A stretch of 64,000 nt of DNA from Angiostrongylus vasorum (GCA_018806985.1 JADANN010000433.1:1612001-1676000), one strand, 5' to 3'. Counted from the first letter of the stretch, positions 1 to 16,711 are shown. Numbers and translations: made by a program. The notes: generated from the sequence alone by a model not told the origin.

Positions 1-690
1 TTCTTATCTTGAAAATTTTTTGATATCGTGTCGATAAGTAGTAGGCGAGATAATGACAAATACAAATAATTAGCTCTTAGCACAAGAGTTGTCAATGTCA
101 TAATCATTAAATCGGTTTCTTTGCCCAAATTACTCCTCTGTTCTAAGCAAATGAGTTGTTAAACCTGTCAAATAAACCAAGCCTAGAAGCGTATCCATAA
201 ATGACGTCGACCACTGGCAGCTAAAAACCAAAGAAATCCTTTTTTCTCATAGGCTTATACACCAGCTTTTCTGATGTTTACATTGTCGTTTTTATTCTTT
301 TTTCACTGGATTTTCGTGCCACTTATTTCCATTTTTGTTCCGTTACTTTTCGATGTTGGGGGAGTCATACGGTCATTCACTTGCTTGGCGTGTAACCCTA
401 CTTGAGTGCGTCTGTGCAAGAAAAGCTCTCCAACTGTATCATGCCATCGAAGTCATCTTAATATGAAAGCCCTTCACTTTAATTTTAGGAGCTGAAAAGC
501 AAAAGAAAATTTTTGATTAGTGGAAATAACATTAAAACAGCCGAATAAAAGTTTTTGTACCAACTTCGTGACACACACAGAAATTATTGATTTTTGCCAC
601 CGGGGTTTAATGGCAGTAGGCTTTTAAGAAAATAACTTTGTCGATTCGCTTTACAGAAAGCGTCATTTGAACACTGTTTTTTTTTTTCAG
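1..690. other. No recognisable gene
   Basis: AT-rich sequence with no open frame that looks coding and no copy of the repeat families seen elsewhere in the window. It ends in a long T run followed by CAG at 676-690, a strong nematode-type 3' splice acceptor for the candidate exon that follows. Confidence 0.4.
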
Positions 691-800
691 CTGATAAAAC
701 GCCGGAAGGATGGAGTCGACCTCATACGCCACGTCAGATCGGCAACGGTGGCACCGAGACTCGTTGGCTACGACATGCCATCAGTGGGCATTCGGCCAAG
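691..800 (+). CDS. Candidate internal exon, unknown gene
   Basis: A run of T followed by CAG (676-690) looks like a strong 3' splice site, and CCAAG followed by GTATTG at 800/801 could be a donor. Two frames stay open across the 110 bases. One begins with GATAAAACGCCG and reads DKTPEGWSRPHTPRQIGN, ending phase 0. The other reads LIKRRKDGVDLIRHVRS. I do not recognise either peptide. No partner exon is visible to the left, and the gene would have to extend off the window or use distant exons. Splice signals are the main support, so this is tentative. Confidence 0.25.
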
Positions 801-1129
801 GTATTGAAGAGTTATTAAAATGTAAAAGCAGAGAGACTACTGTCGATAGGCCAATACGTCACACCAAAACGGCGCTAGTTAGTGCCATTTTCCTCCACTA
901 AGAAATCGAATGTACTTCGTATAAAAGAAAGTACAAGATATTCAAAGGATACAAACATTAATCACCACTGCTCACCATCTTGATCTCATCAATCATCGAG
1001 GAAATCGAGTGAATATCAATAAATTCCAATAGTCCTCGCCTCGCAGTTGACTCTACTGGCATCAGAGACTTGAACAGCACCATACATTTGGCACTGTGTT
1101 CTTCATTTGTACTGCTTATGCCGAGAACT

Positions 1130-1327
1130 TAACTACAGGTAGCCCTACGGACTCTGCTGTGGACTAAGCTTTATGTTTAGCTTTAAACTTGGTTTCCTGA
1201 TGGATTTGCCGAAGTTCCTAAAGTTCTCACATTGGATGGTGGTTCAGAGAGGATGAATCCGTGCTGAATATCGGGTTCGGCATCCGGAAACATCATTCAG
1301 CCACGATAGAGCTGTAAATCATTCTCT
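1130..1327 (-). repeat. Degraded SINE-B copy
   Basis: Matches the internal to 5' part of family B in reverse orientation: the stretch around GGTTTCCTGATGG and then the CCACGAT...GTAAA block. It is much more diverged than the other copies. Confidence 0.5.
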
Positions 1328-1798
1328 AACGATTGCAACGAAATGAGATAACAAAGAACCGAACACATGAAATTTAGAAAAAAAAAGCAGTAAGTATTTC
1401 TTATGGTGCCTTAGATTTTTCACCGTGATAGTAATTATACGTCAAGCGATAAGAGTCTCTGACTCAGATGGTATCACGTCAGAAAAACAAACGTAATACG
1501 ATTTTAGGAAAAAACGGTTAAGGAAGCAATGACAAAGCATAGACATCTATAACACATTTTTTCTTGATAGGTATAATTTGGGAGATGTAAACAATTCATT
1601 TTACATGTTTGCAACGTGGTGCATTGATTCCAACACGCACGTTAGGGGGCACAGTGGCCGATGCATATTGATTTCAATGCATTTTATTTGTGACTACTTC
1701 TTTTGGCGCACTAAGATTTTTTGGCACACTTTTTATTCCCAGTCGGTGGAATCCTTGAATATGAAGATTTCTACTGCCAGTTCAAGGCTTTTTTTCAA

Positions 1799-2050
1799 CT
1801 ATTTGCCTCTAATTTCGCACTGTAGAATCATGATCAACACAGACTCATGGGATGAATGCTGTTGTGGAAGTAGATCGATCTCCGGAAGGTTCATTGGCGA
1901 ATCGTGCTCATCAAGCCAAAGCACGAAAGGCACACATCCTGTCAAGCAGGCCGCTCTGGTAGCTTGAACTTCGACATTTTTCTCATCTTCGCTTTTTAGT
2001 CTACGTTTTTCACCTCTACCGTTTTCTTTCGATTTTTGAATCCCTTTCTC
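1799..2050 (-). CDS. Candidate terminal exon, unknown gene
   Basis: On the minus strand an acceptor-like TCTAG precedes an 83-codon open frame that ends in TAG at 1799-1801. The peptide begins with a charged stretch ([18 protein letters not shown]) and then becomes mixed ([19 protein letters not shown]). Amino-acid composition is more protein-like than the overlapping plus-strand frame (1578-1967), which is rich in F, W, C and S. No domain is recognised and no companion exon was found. It could be the last exon of an unrecognised gene or a chance open frame. Confidence 0.25.
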   Translation of the reverse strand, partial: EKGIQKSKENGRGEKRRLKSEDEKNVEVQATRAACLTGCVPFVLWLDEHDSPMNLPEIDLLPQQHSSHESVLIMILQCEIRGK

Positions 2051-2252
2051 CTAGACTAGTAAAGCCTCCATTTCTATACATTTTTAATGCTTTCTGCGAC
2101 AAAACCTCATTTCATTCGTATCAGTTTCTAAAATTACTACTTTTAATTGCTAACTGTACTGCTTGGAATGTCTTTTTTCATCGTATAAAGCTATGTTTCA
2201 ATGGAGAAATGAGTTCTTTGAGGTAAAATTAGTGTCGGTATTGCTGGATGCC

Positions 2253-2548
2253 GGACGCGTGTGGCGCAGTGGTCGGATGCTCCCTGCAACACACATGGAA
2301 TCGATCCTCGTGCCCATGGCCCATCAAGCCTTCCATCCCTCCTGTGTCGGCAAATTGGTACCAGACTTGTCTGGGAGGATAGCAGCACTGGCTCGATACA
2401 TCCGTAGGCCACCGCCAGTCATTGTGAAGGTCAGATATGCATTCAGTCACCTCCAAACGATGCTTAAGTTGAAGTCGAAGTCGAATGCATGGCACATCCC
2501 TCAAGAATTGATCAACACCGAGAACTTATCCTTTTATTCTTTATCGTT
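2253..2548 (+). repeat. SINE-A copy
   Basis: Near full length. It starts with a tRNA-like A box (GGCGCAGTGG), then a B-box-like TCGATCC, the shared body (GGTACCAGACTTGTCTGGGA, then the CACCTCCAAACGATG block), and a 3' end running into TTATCC repeats. Confidence 0.85.
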
Positions 2549-2569
2549 GAATAGGGCGCGTAAAACGCA

Positions 2570-2825
2570 GTGTTAGAGGGTGCACTTCAATAGACACACG
2601 GGGTCACTACTTCGATCCCGCTTCTAACAAAAGTCCGTATCGCTCTGAAGTCAACAAACTGGTGCCAGACTTGTTTGGGAGGATAAACACACGAGTTTAG
2701 TGTACTGGTGGCCTCCAAATGATTAAGCAGGGTAAATATGTATTCATACTCCTACGATGCTTAGTGAGGTCGAGTGCATGATCCATCCATAAGGGATTGG
2801 TCAACGCCGAACCCTTCACACAGTA
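2570..2825 (+). repeat. Degraded SINE-A copy
   Basis: Directly follows the previous copy in the same orientation. The body (GGTGCCAGACTTGTTTGGGA and CTACGATGCTTAGTGA) and the 3' block (AAGGGATTGGTCAACGCCGA) are recognisable, but the tRNA-like head is eroded. Confidence 0.7.
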
Positions 2826-2904
2826 TCACTTCGTTTGTGAGCGGATGTGTTCTAACAGACTATGCAGTACTCCAATTCTAGTCCTACACGTTAAAGAATA
2901 ACGC

Positions 2905-3122
2905 TTTCAGCGCTGGTCAATCTCTGAGCGATGGACCATGCATTCTACTTCGTTAGGCATCGTTGGAGGTGATTGGATGCATATCTGGCCTTTACGATGA
3001 GTTTCGGTTGCCCGCCGATGTATCGGGCTAGTGCTGCTATCCTCCCAGCCAAGTCAGGTACCAATTTGTCGACCGCGTAGCGATGGAAGGTTTGGTGAGC
3101 CTGGGTGGGGCCTGGACATAAT
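2905..3122 (-). repeat. SINE-A copy, 5' truncated
   Basis: Reverse-oriented family A body (GGCATCGTTGGAGGTGATTG ... GCTGCTATCCTCCCAG ... ACCAATTTGTCGACC). The tRNA-like head is missing. Confidence 0.8.
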
Positions 3123-3129
3123 TTCAATG

Positions 3130-4320
3130 TCTGTCGTACACGCAGCTCAGATAAATTCTACTTGAACTAAGAGCAAAGGATGTTCCGTTGACAAATTCTA
3201 CCTTAGACAATGTCAGTGTGGTTTTTCATCCATGCCCTGATTCGTCTTTGTGCCTCCTTCATGAAAGCCCGAGACGTGGCTTAAGGCTAAAATTCAATTT
3301 GGGAATTCCAAATTGAGTTAGGCGCGTCTTAATGGTGGAATTCTAGTTGGAAAATAGTTTCCTGGATAACTGTATGATTAACCAAGCATGAGATTGTTAT
3401 AAAAAGAGGTTTATTTGGCCAACGTTTCAGCACCTACTTCTTCAGAGTCTATGACCCGAGTTGCTGGTCCACAGTCGTTCGTCTTTGCGTTGTGGCTCTT
3501 CATAGTCGCATCCAGTTGAATCCTCTAGAGTGGAGCATCACTTGAATGCAGTAAGCTCACTCGGCAGTTCCCTTTGATGCAAGATGATTATTCATCTAAT
3601 GGCATTCGATATAACAGGCGGCATCATTATTAGCTGCCACAGCTAATAACGAGCTGAGAGCCATAACTGCGAGCGTAATAATATTTTGAAGACCGACTTT
3701 GTTTTGAACTCTTCACTGTTAATCAACATTTCCTGGGATGATATGAATACTGATCGACATCCAAGAAAATATTAACTAATGAGGCCGAGGCTAACGGAAT
3801 GTCGGTCTTTAAAATAATCTGCTTAGAAATTTTGAATTGTGCACAGGAAGAATAATGCGATAACACTTTTGAGAACTTTTCATTTTGTGCTGTGCTAACG
3901 TAGAGCATTCGGTTACAGAAAATAACAGGACAAAAATGCATTTTTTATAAGTTCTGTTAAGCCATGTTTGGGTTTGTTTGTCCCCAGCCGAGGAGTGTTC
4001 CCTAATGGTATGAATGGTTCGAAAGTTCTACTCCACTCTACTGGTTTGAGGGATTGACATGCTCATAATGGGGGAAGTCCTCGGTTACCCATCTATGATT
4101 TACGACTAACAAGGCAGGTTGCATGCAGCAAACCAACTGCATAAAACCGTTCAAGATTGATCTCTTTGTGTTACCATCATTTCGAAAGCGGTCTATTTTT
4201 TTGCCCTAGTGATTTCACAATCTTCGCGGTCCTAATGCTCCCGTACTCAAAATACGAAAAAAAGCGAAAAAAATCATTTTTACGTTTTACCATTTTATTG
4301 GTTTTACTCAAGACTGCTAT
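3130..4320. other. Unannotated intergenic stretch
   Basis: No coding-like frame beyond short chance ones and no copy of families A to D. The stretch is AT-rich with scattered stops in all frames. Confidence 0.4.
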
Positions 4321-4329
4321 TTTTCACAT

Positions 4330-4615
4330 AACCCGTTATCACATGTACTGTGCAGCTCCCAGCATTTCTTGGACTCTTTTCGTTTTCTTCGCATTCGTCA
4401 CCCACAATCGTCTTCGAACATTTCGCGTGTTTCTGCTGTCTCTTCAAGATTTCATCTTCTTTATGAGTGTTGTAGAATGCTGGTCAAGTCGACTATCCTT
4501 GTAATCTTGGGCACAACTAAACCAACTGAGGAAGGGCGTTGGGGGTCGAAAGAAGCAGCGCCTTTGCTTCCTAATTAACGACATCATTAACCACTGCGCT
4601 ATCCTCCAAGGCGCA
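4330..4615 (-). repeat. SINE-C copy
   Basis: Reverse-oriented family C. The 3' portion reads as CATGTACTGTGCAGCTCCCAGC and the tRNA-like head sits at the right end (CACTGCGCTATCCTCC). The middle of the element is shortened. Confidence 0.65.
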
Positions 4616-4979
4616 ACACCAATATAATGATATTGAAGTTACGGGAACAGTAGTCTCTACTCGTAATTATTTCTAAGTAGCGAGGAGTAGAAGGCGTCAC
4701 AAAAAAATGTTATGCATTACCTGCTTATCCCATTCTTTCATTAATACATAAGTGTCCGCGAGCATTTGTTTCAATGCTTTGATTTTCGTGTACTAGTTGA
4801 CTGTAAGAAAGTTTGGTTGGCACCTCCTGTACCTGCAAAATTACCAAGGTAAGGCACTCTAGGATTTACTTACGTCGAAAACGGAAACAGTTTCGGTAAG
4901 GGGGAGTGCAAGACAACATGAAAGAATGAGAAGACAACTTTTTCGTAAACATCATTTAATATGCTTTTATAACGCGTCA

Positions 4980-5375
4980 CAGGCGCACTACTTCAGTGAT
5001 AAAGATACCGTCCAATACACGCAAATCTCTGGTTCCACCTTAGATGCCTACGAAGCACTCTATCGCAGTGGGACTGGGACATTGTAGCCAACTTGCCTGC
5101 AATCAGCTCGCTTTCCCTCAATCCACGAAAGATAGCATCTGCCTGTGGGGAAGACCTGGCGAATACCTTAGCACTGATAACCTAGGATTGCAGGAACAAT
5201 CGACTCGACCAACATTCAACGGCACTCAATGAAGCGAACCCAAGTCCTCACTCAACAACTGTGCTAACATGCAAATCTGAAGAACTTCGTGTGCGATGGA
5301 TGTTAGGAAACGAATCGAATGAGACAACTGCTAGGATCCAAACAATATGTGATGTGGGGTCAAAAAAAAACGGAT
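4980..5375 (+). repeat. Degraded SINE-C copy
   Basis: The family C middle and 3' end are recognisable: GAAGAACTTCGTG, GATGGATG, AACGAATCGAATGAGAC and a final GTGATGTGGGGTC followed by an A run. The head is badly eroded. Confidence 0.55.
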
Positions 5376-5790
5376 CTGAAAATAAATACGACGCAGATGC
5401 TGTAATACTTAAATAATCATGGTAATTTACTACATTATACTTTTTACTTATTGAGAACAGTGGGAATGCTGCCTGCATGGTGTGAGGTCCCCGCGAGGCT
5501 TAGAATGTCTCAATATCGTTAAACCTCAAACATGAGTGGTTAAACCCTTAAAAACATCAGGACAATATACGATCGAGGTAGATGTGGGAAGATGGATTAA
5601 GGGAATGCTTTAGTATTTCAATGATTAAGAGCGAAGAGCAGTAAGTCAACATACAATTGAGACCAGTGAAACCTTGATGGTTCTATGTAATGAGATATCA
5701 ATTACTAGGTGATAATAGTAACCGAACTAGTGAGTGACTGATGTGAAAAACAGAACTCAACAATTTCATCTTACCAAGAGGAAAGAAGGC

Positions 5791-6056
5791 GCGGTGTAGC
5801 GCAGTGGTTAGAGGCGCCCTGCAACACACATGGCTTCGATCACGTGCCCCGGTCTCACCAAGCCTTCCATCCCTTCCAGGTCGCCAAATTGGTACCAAAC
5901 CCGTCTGGGAGAACACTGGCTCAATACATCGGTAGGCCACCGCGAATCACTCTTTAGACCAAATATGCATTCTAACACTCTATAAATGGTTAATGAAGTC
6001 GAATGCATAACACAGGGATGGTCAACGCCGACAGCTTTATCCTTTATCCTTTTTAT
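5791..6056 (+). repeat. SINE-A copy
   Basis: Well-preserved head (GCGGTGTAGCGCAGTGGTTA, then CTTCGATCACG) and body, ending in TTTATCC repeats at about 6036-6056. Confidence 0.85.
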
Positions 6057-6059
6057 TAC

Positions 6060-6890
6060 GAAAGGAGATTCGTCGTTAAGAAACAGGACAAGAAACCAAC
6101 ACGATTCCGACTGAAAATACGGCACAACAGGAGACAGTGTAGAAGAGTAGGTTCTAACCGGTACCGCTAATTTCCTCTTTATTATCTGATGAGCAAGAAT
6201 ACCTTGCCGCGTTTGTGACGACGCTTAAGTTCCGATAGTTGACTGGGATGGGAAGACATCAAATTTTTTGCCGAGCGCACACCACGTGTCAAAAAATATG
6301 ACTCATTCCTTTCAAAATATCTCAGAGTGGAAAGATCTTAAAACTCTCATCAGCGAAAGTTTATGTGTTACACTGTCTGTACAGTAAATGCAAATGTTCG
6401 GCACAATATCTGTGATAGCGAAGCTATCGATTTAATACAAGAAAAGTCAAATGAAGAATCTGTGTACGGATAGAAACGATAGGAAAAGAAATGAATCATC
6501 TGTGACTATCGTCCGTATCAAATGCCATTAAGCGCGAGTCATATAGGATTCGTACCATCCAGAACGTTTTAGCAATTCGATCGCTTGCAGTAAATGCGAA
6601 CATGAGGCTAAAGTCAATCGAGTTATGTTTAGTTAGATCTGCTAATGGATGTCAACAGTGTCCTAATTAGCGGTCGATGAAAATATGGAATTCGGCAGCT
6701 CAGCTCTAAGATCTAAAGAGGAAGGAATAGGAAAGGAAAGAGGAATAGGAATGAGAAAGCCAGCCTTTCAACAGTACACTTCGATAATTTCACCAGCTCG
6801 GAGCCTGGAAATGTTACCACACAGGATAGTGCGCCACAAATCTTCTCAACCATGTTAAGTAAACATATTTCCTTGCAATTCAATGTCCAC
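6060..6890. other. Unannotated intergenic stretch
   Basis: AT-rich. No convincing coding frame, RNA gene or member of the four repeat families was seen. Confidence 0.4.
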
Positions 6891-6892
6891 AG

Positions 6893-7278
6893 CCAACGGT
6901 TTACTGAATCATCGCAGAGGGTTGTTCCTGGGTGTCTGCTTGCGATGTACTGCATAAGTATTCATCCCCAGCAGGGCCTCCCAAGCTCAGAGCGAGACCG
7001 GGGTTCTTAGCAAGAAACCAAGCCGAGAGTAAACCAATACCAAGATCCACCACCGTCTTGGTATCAAACAAGTCGCATGATGGCTAATCTCTGATCCACA
7101 AATTCACAAGGACGACGACTGCCCTGCGGTGGTGACGACACGGAGCAGATTTTCGCCTGGCTGACCTCAAAGACTCTGAAGAACCACGATGGCTTAACCA
7201 GCAAATCTCCGAAAAATGGAGGTTATGCTGGGATCCGCACAGCCAGTGAAGACGGGCCATCCAAGTATCCAAGTAAAT
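6893..7278 (+). repeat. SINE-B copy
   Basis: Family B in forward orientation, from the GTTTACTGAATCATCGC block through GTTCCTGGGTGTC, AGATCCACCACCGTCTTGGT and the 3' GGGCCATCCAAGTATCCAAG tail. It lies downstream of the ARF stop codon. Confidence 0.85.
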
Positions 7279-7499
7279 AATTCAGTGTCCGCAACGTCCG
7301 TATTTGTTGTTAAATAAGCACAGCAGCTATAGGCCTTGCACATCTTCAGCTTTTATTAGTATATCCGCATCAAAACGAAAAGAAAAGAGAAAAGAAACAT
7401 CACATCCACCGATAACGTTCAAAACAACACATGAGAGCTGCACAAAGATATCCAAACGACGATTGAAAGAGCATACACAACAAACAGCTAGAAAATATA

Positions 7500-7546
7500 C
7501 ACGGCCACTGCTTAATCGTCGTCGTCGCGTCGTCGTCGTCGTGGAA
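7500..7546. repeat. (CGT)n microsatellite
   Basis: Interrupted run of CGT/GTC trinucleotides between about 7516 and 7544. Confidence 0.7.
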
Positions 7547-7803
7547 TGCTCTCACGTGTGTCAATAAGGAGGCATTATCTAGTAGATAATCACATTGGAG
7601 CCCGATCGGTAAAGTTAACAAGTAATCACAAAAATTGTAGTGTTAAATAATAACCACGAAATGAAGTGCAGCGACAAAATGCCACACCTCACCGCTCAGA
7701 TTTCCATCATAATAAGCTTAGCAGAGGGGCAGCATACGTTACTGATTATATTTATACTATAATAACGTACAATCGGTTGAAAAAGTAACCAAATACATTA
7801 GAT

Positions 7804-12373
<4,570 letters not shown>

Positions 12374-12461
12374 AATCGATTGTAGTTATCTGAAGATTTC
12401 ACGTATATAAAATAGACGAATTCTGAGAGAATGACCGTAAACGCAAGGAAACTGATTAAAA

Positions 12462-12752
12462 AGCTCAACAATGTAATAAGTATGCAGGACATTAGTATTG
12501 CCAAAACAGAAAATACTATTCTGACTAGAAGCTCAACAAAGTAAAAAGTATGCAGGATATTTGTACTGCCACAACGGTCAGAAAGTACTTCACTTCTGGT
12601 AGGAAGCTCAACAAAGCAAAAGTATGCAGGACATTTGTATGCCACAGCGAGCAAAAAGTACTACTCATCTGATTGGAAGCTCAACAAAGTAAAAAGTATG
12701 CACGATGTTTGTACTGCCACCAACGGTCAGAAAGTACTATTCTTCTGGAAGA
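12462..12752. repeat. ~73-bp minisatellite, four units
   Basis: Four consecutive units each begin AAGCTCAACAAAGTAAAAAG or close to it and contain TATGCAGGA..TTTGTACTGCC and AGTACT. Units start near 12462, 12531, 12606 and 12679. The array lies about 90-380 bases upstream of the ARF start codon, in its probable promoter or 5' UTR. Confidence 0.85.
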
Positions 12753-13505
12753 CTTCGAATGGACAGAACTACCACGGAAGAACAAGATACCACATTTCAA
12801 GTATGACGAGGCAAGGAATGTCAGGAAAAGCGGAACCAACACGTGTATAGTCAATTGCAATCGCTCGTGCCAGGACCAACTACCATTCGTGACAAGGGGT
12901 CCTTTAGAATTGAACTTGGGAACAGAACCGACCTATTAGAAAAAGTCAATACAAGTCCGTATTGACTGAAAGTAGTTCCCAGGTGGGTTTCTTGGGAAGA
13001 AAGAGGATCTATGGTAGGTGTCTTCCCATTGGAATAACTGAATAACAAATTGTGTCTGCCTGAAATTGCCCCGGAAGAAGAAGCAGGTGCAGCTACCGTT
13101 ACGATTGAATAGGAACTAGCTGTGCAGTTTGTCTAAGACGATGTCGATCGATGACTGGTTCTTCCACGACAGTGGTCAATAGCGAAAATTAAGGTGACCT
13201 ATAAAGAGGCTGCAGCAGGCACGTGACACACATACATGGGTTTATATATGGAAAAACGGACGTATATACATTGTGTGTATATACAAAAAATTGGTAATCG
13301 CAATATAAGGTAGCATGAGCATACATGCAACTGTTGAAGTTTCCTATAAACAGTGACTACCGCACTTATAATCGATCGATAAAATCGATCGGCATGTGCG
13401 TTGGTGTCGGTCGGTGCACGTCGTACTCTAATGAAGGCTGCTGATCCTTCTTTTGGAAGTGAATTGAATGGGAGCTAAATTAGTCACTTTTTGGTCAAAG
13501 TTTTT
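12753..13505. other. Unannotated stretch with small palindromes
   Basis: No coding-like frame was recognised. Two small palindromic spots are visible: GTATATACA..TGTATATAC near 13262-13285, and ATCGATCGATAAAATCGATC near 13373. Confidence 0.4.
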
Positions 13506-13511
13506 TGTTAT

Positions 13512-13655
13512 AAGCTCGGCTAAGAGAAAGGCGAGACAACAGACCCGCATGGTGTCGACACGTTAGCCCCTGGAAAGAGTGATAACGGGCTCGATCCTCA
13601 ACGCAGACATCTCTGGTCCCGGGGTTTTGCAAATATGTCATCATCATTGTGGTAA
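13512..13655 (+). repeat. SINE-D copy
   Basis: Family D: GAGAAAGGCGAGAC start, CATGGTG..GACACGTTAGCCCC, GGAAAGAGTGATAACGGGCT, B-box-like CTCGATCCT, then TTTTGCAAATATGTCATCAT. Confidence 0.65.
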
Positions 13656-13845
13656 TATTTCTTATTGTAGCTAGATTTGTATGGTATAGTTACGGTAGGT
13701 TTTAACTTACAAAAAAGAAACAGTGGTACAGTCGAATTCACATACTAAGGACCTTTTTCCGAGGTGCTAAGAATCATCTTAGTGGCCAAGTACATCTACA
13801 AATACATACTGTGTTAAAGAATGACTTCCGATAAAGAGAAAAAGG

Positions 13846-13917
13846 ATAGATAGATAGACAGACAGACAGAGAGAGAGAGAGAGAGAGGGAGGGAGAGAGA
13901 GAGAGAGAGAGAGAGAA
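13846..13917. repeat. GATA/GACA/(GA)n microsatellite
   Basis: A compound microsatellite passes from GATA to GACA to GA units. Confidence 0.95.
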
Positions 13918-14499
13918 ACGATAAAGAAATGAGTTAGAAAGTCGAAAATAGAGGGAATCAGAAAGTTGCTTTTTTCGTGAGGACCACAACAACAAAACTA
14001 TTTTTTACTACTGTAATCGTATTTCTTCGTAAAAATCGATGTGAACAAACGCTGAAGATGAAGGAAGCGAAGAACGCTGAGCGGGAACTGATAAGTACGA
14101 CGCACTAAAATAACAATAAAATGGCGAATTACAGTAGTCGAGGAAATGAACTCTGACGATGAACGCTCTCGTCCTCTTTCTAAACGATGTTTCCCATCTA
14201 CGAACTTAAATAAATTAGGTTCATAAACACTATAAAATCGATCGATGAGGAGAGAAAATGAATCTGCAGATAGAAACCATGTTTAGAATAATTGGAATGA
14301 ATAGCGGGGGAAGAACGCCCTGGGATAAAATGCGATCTAGCCCCCGTATCTCAGAACTGATTTTTGATGTGGGGTGGTGCAATCATCAGTCATGTGCGAC
14401 TCTAAGCGGATGTTCTTCCTCGGTGGAAGGCAGGTGAAAAACAGTGGGTTTTTCGAGAAGCCGGTGATCGTTTAGTTATCGTTCAGATTTTCATCTTTC

Positions 14500-14665
14500 T
14501 GTTTGTGCTTTTGAAGCGCGTGACCTAGCAAATTAACTATCGGTCTGCCCTTCCATGCTCTGGAGAAGGCGATACTGCCGAAACGTCAGCTACCGTTGTG
14601 TTGTATGTGTTATATGTGTATGGAAGTAAACGTGTGTTGAATAACAACCTCGCGAATGCTGAAAA
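14500..14665 (+). mobile_element. Penelope-type terminal repeat, solo
   Basis: Isolated copy of the terminal sequence seen around the Penelope-like cluster: GCTCTGGAGAAGGCGATACT followed by GCCGAAACGTCAGCT (14557-14592), then AATAACAACCTCG near 14640. The GGC..GCC hairpin stem is kept. It belongs to the same subfamily as the copy at 31321. Confidence 0.55.
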
Positions 14666-14889
14666 AGAGAACGAAACATTTATAAACCATGTTTAGTTAC
14701 TGTTTTCTGATTTTTTGAATTGTTGTAATGATCTGATGAAAACACTTAACAGCAAAGATATCTTAATGATGAATCACTGTAGTTCACTCTCGCTCATTGC
14801 TTTTTGGCCAGTTTTGGTAGTATCATGATAAAAAACGAATAAAAGTAGTTGATGAACCCCTTGGAGGTGGGTTTTGTTAAGAATTCGAC

Positions 14890-15118
14890 GCCATTCGCAG
14901 CGTCGTCCAGATGATAGAATGCATATTTGGACTCTAGATTGACATTCTGTGGCCTACCAATGAATTCAAAAAAATGTTTTACTCTCCCTAACGTAGTCTA
15001 GCGCCGAGCTGCCTATCCATGATGTAAGGAAGGTTTGATATGCCAGCAGCGCATAACCGAACCTAAGGCCATGTGTGTAATACACGACACCTCTAATCAC
15101 TACGCTGCACGCACCCTT
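14890..15118 (-). repeat. Degraded SINE-A copy
   Basis: Reverse-oriented A body (GAATGCATATTTGGACT, GTGGCCTACCAATG) and head complement (ACACCTCTAATCACTACGCT). Confidence 0.6.
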
Positions 15119-15162
15119 AAAAGAAGCAAGTAGATAAACATGCTCCACGTGTTGACTTTTAT

Positions 15163-15510
15163 TCACTGCCTATTCCTTTTTTCATGGCAGGGTACAATGC
15201 GAACAACAATCACAAGGATGCTGAGGTACGAGCAACGCTCGGAACCACAGCTCGAACCAGCGATTACCCTTCCCGGGGGGCTCACGTGCTCTCCACCACG
15301 CAAACCTAGGCCTTCGTTTTGCCTTTCTTTCAGCCAGTTTAGCCAGTTTTTTACCCTAACGGTACCATCAGCATCCCCTTCAACAGGAATGATCTGGGGA
15401 GCACAAATCGGCATTACAAGCAGTTGAGCTGATGGTGCAGTAAAAATCACGATGCTATAACTTTTGTTTACTACCTATTCTCTTTTCATGGCAGAGTGCG
15501 ATGTGACTAC
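15163..15510 (-). repeat. SINE-D copies
   Basis: Reverse-oriented family D from the 3' end (TTCATGGCAGGGTACAATGC) to the GAGAAAGGC start complement (GCCTTTCTTTCAGCCAGTTT near 15343). A second 3' fragment (CTTTTCATGGCAGAGTGCG) follows at 15455-15510. Confidence 0.65.
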
Positions 15511-15662
15511 CTAACTACCTCATGCTTCAGGTTGTTAAAAATTAATACATGTACAAAATACAGCTGTGAAATAGAACATTTCCACTGCTAATAAGGTCAC
15601 AATCGAAGCTTTTCGTTAATTTGAAAGTCGCTTTTCTTATTTTTTAAAATAGTATCACCGGC

Positions 15663-15985
15663 ACATGGGTCGAGTCGCCGATCACCACGAGCACGGTCTT
15701 GGTTCGCCCCCCACAGCGGGGTCACCAAGCCTCTCATCCCTTTGAGTCGGAAGATTGGTATCGGACTTGTTCGGGAAGAAAATCATTCTATGATCCAAGT
15801 GGGAACGCTCTAGCTTTCTCAGGACTACAGGGAGAACCGACTTGCAGCAGCCAAAGCCATGCGTAGAAACTTGGAAGACCTTAGTGGATAATAAATGCGA
15901 GAAAACGAATCGTATGTGGGAGTACTGGGATCCGCACCATAGATGTGAAGGACGGGTCGTATAAGAAGAAGCTAGAAAACCAACA
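15663..15985 (+). repeat. SINE-C copy
   Basis: Near-complete family C: TGGGTCGAGTCGCCGATCAC head, TTGGTTCGCCCCC B-box region, GATTGGTATCGGACTTGTTC, and a 3' end with GATCCGCACCATAGATGTG and GACGGGTCGTATAA. Confidence 0.8.
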
Positions 15986-16154
15986 ACACAGTTGAATTTT
16001 CTTTTTTGATTAAGAGATGTCCACGTCAAATTAGGAGTTAAATTTGGACGCTGCTTAATAATTCACGGTCCTCAGTCTTATGCACGAGCATTCGCATGGA
16101 CCGTTTCTACTAAACAAAAAAACAGCGGCCTTCTTGAAACAATCCCAGTTGAAA

Positions 16155-16430
16155 GCTCTGATAGACAAAGACCGGACGACGACTGTCTGTGATGAAGACC
16201 TGGAGCGTTCTAGATTGCCAATTTGGGGGATGCCATGGAAAGCCACATTCGACCAGCATTCAGTTTGTTAGGAGAGGAAACCATAGATTCTTAATCCGTG
16301 ACCACACCCATACCCGCACCCAGCCATCTTCATAGGTGACGGTTACAATGTAGCGAATCCAATTGAGGAAGTTGTGGGGCTTACACAACATGCGAGAACG
16401 GGCCATCTAAGTATTACCTAAGTAGGTACG
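16155..16430 (+). repeat. Degraded SINE-B copy
   Basis: Recognisable by GACGACGACTGTCTGTGATG, AAGACCTGGAG and the 3' CGAGAACGGGCCATCTAAGT tail. The 5' half is absent. Confidence 0.55.
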
Positions 16431-16711
16431 TTGAATTTGAGTGCAGTCCATCCGATTCCGAAAATCTAGACAAAATCTGGTAACGGTACCAATGGGATTG
16501 AATGAAGTTACAAGAGGAGAAGTTGAAGATACGAGCTGACAAAACCAGATAGGTTTCTTTACGATTTTGCTGCTACTTATGGCGCTAAATTTGAACATTT
16601 GATTTACAATTGGCACTTGCCTCCAAAAAAAATTCACATTTGTCCAAATAGATGCAAGCGGCGCATTATATAGGTGTAGTCGGTAGAAGCGAAATGATAA
16701 TCTTCATTAAT

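Noticed and set aside
1578..1967. 129-codon plus-strand frame
   Set aside because: Rich in Phe, Trp, Cys and Ser with no domain; it overlaps a more plausible minus-strand frame.
13846..13917. CRISPR-like or regulatory repeat
   Set aside because: A simple GA/GACA/GATA microsatellite in a eukaryotic sequence, without spacers.
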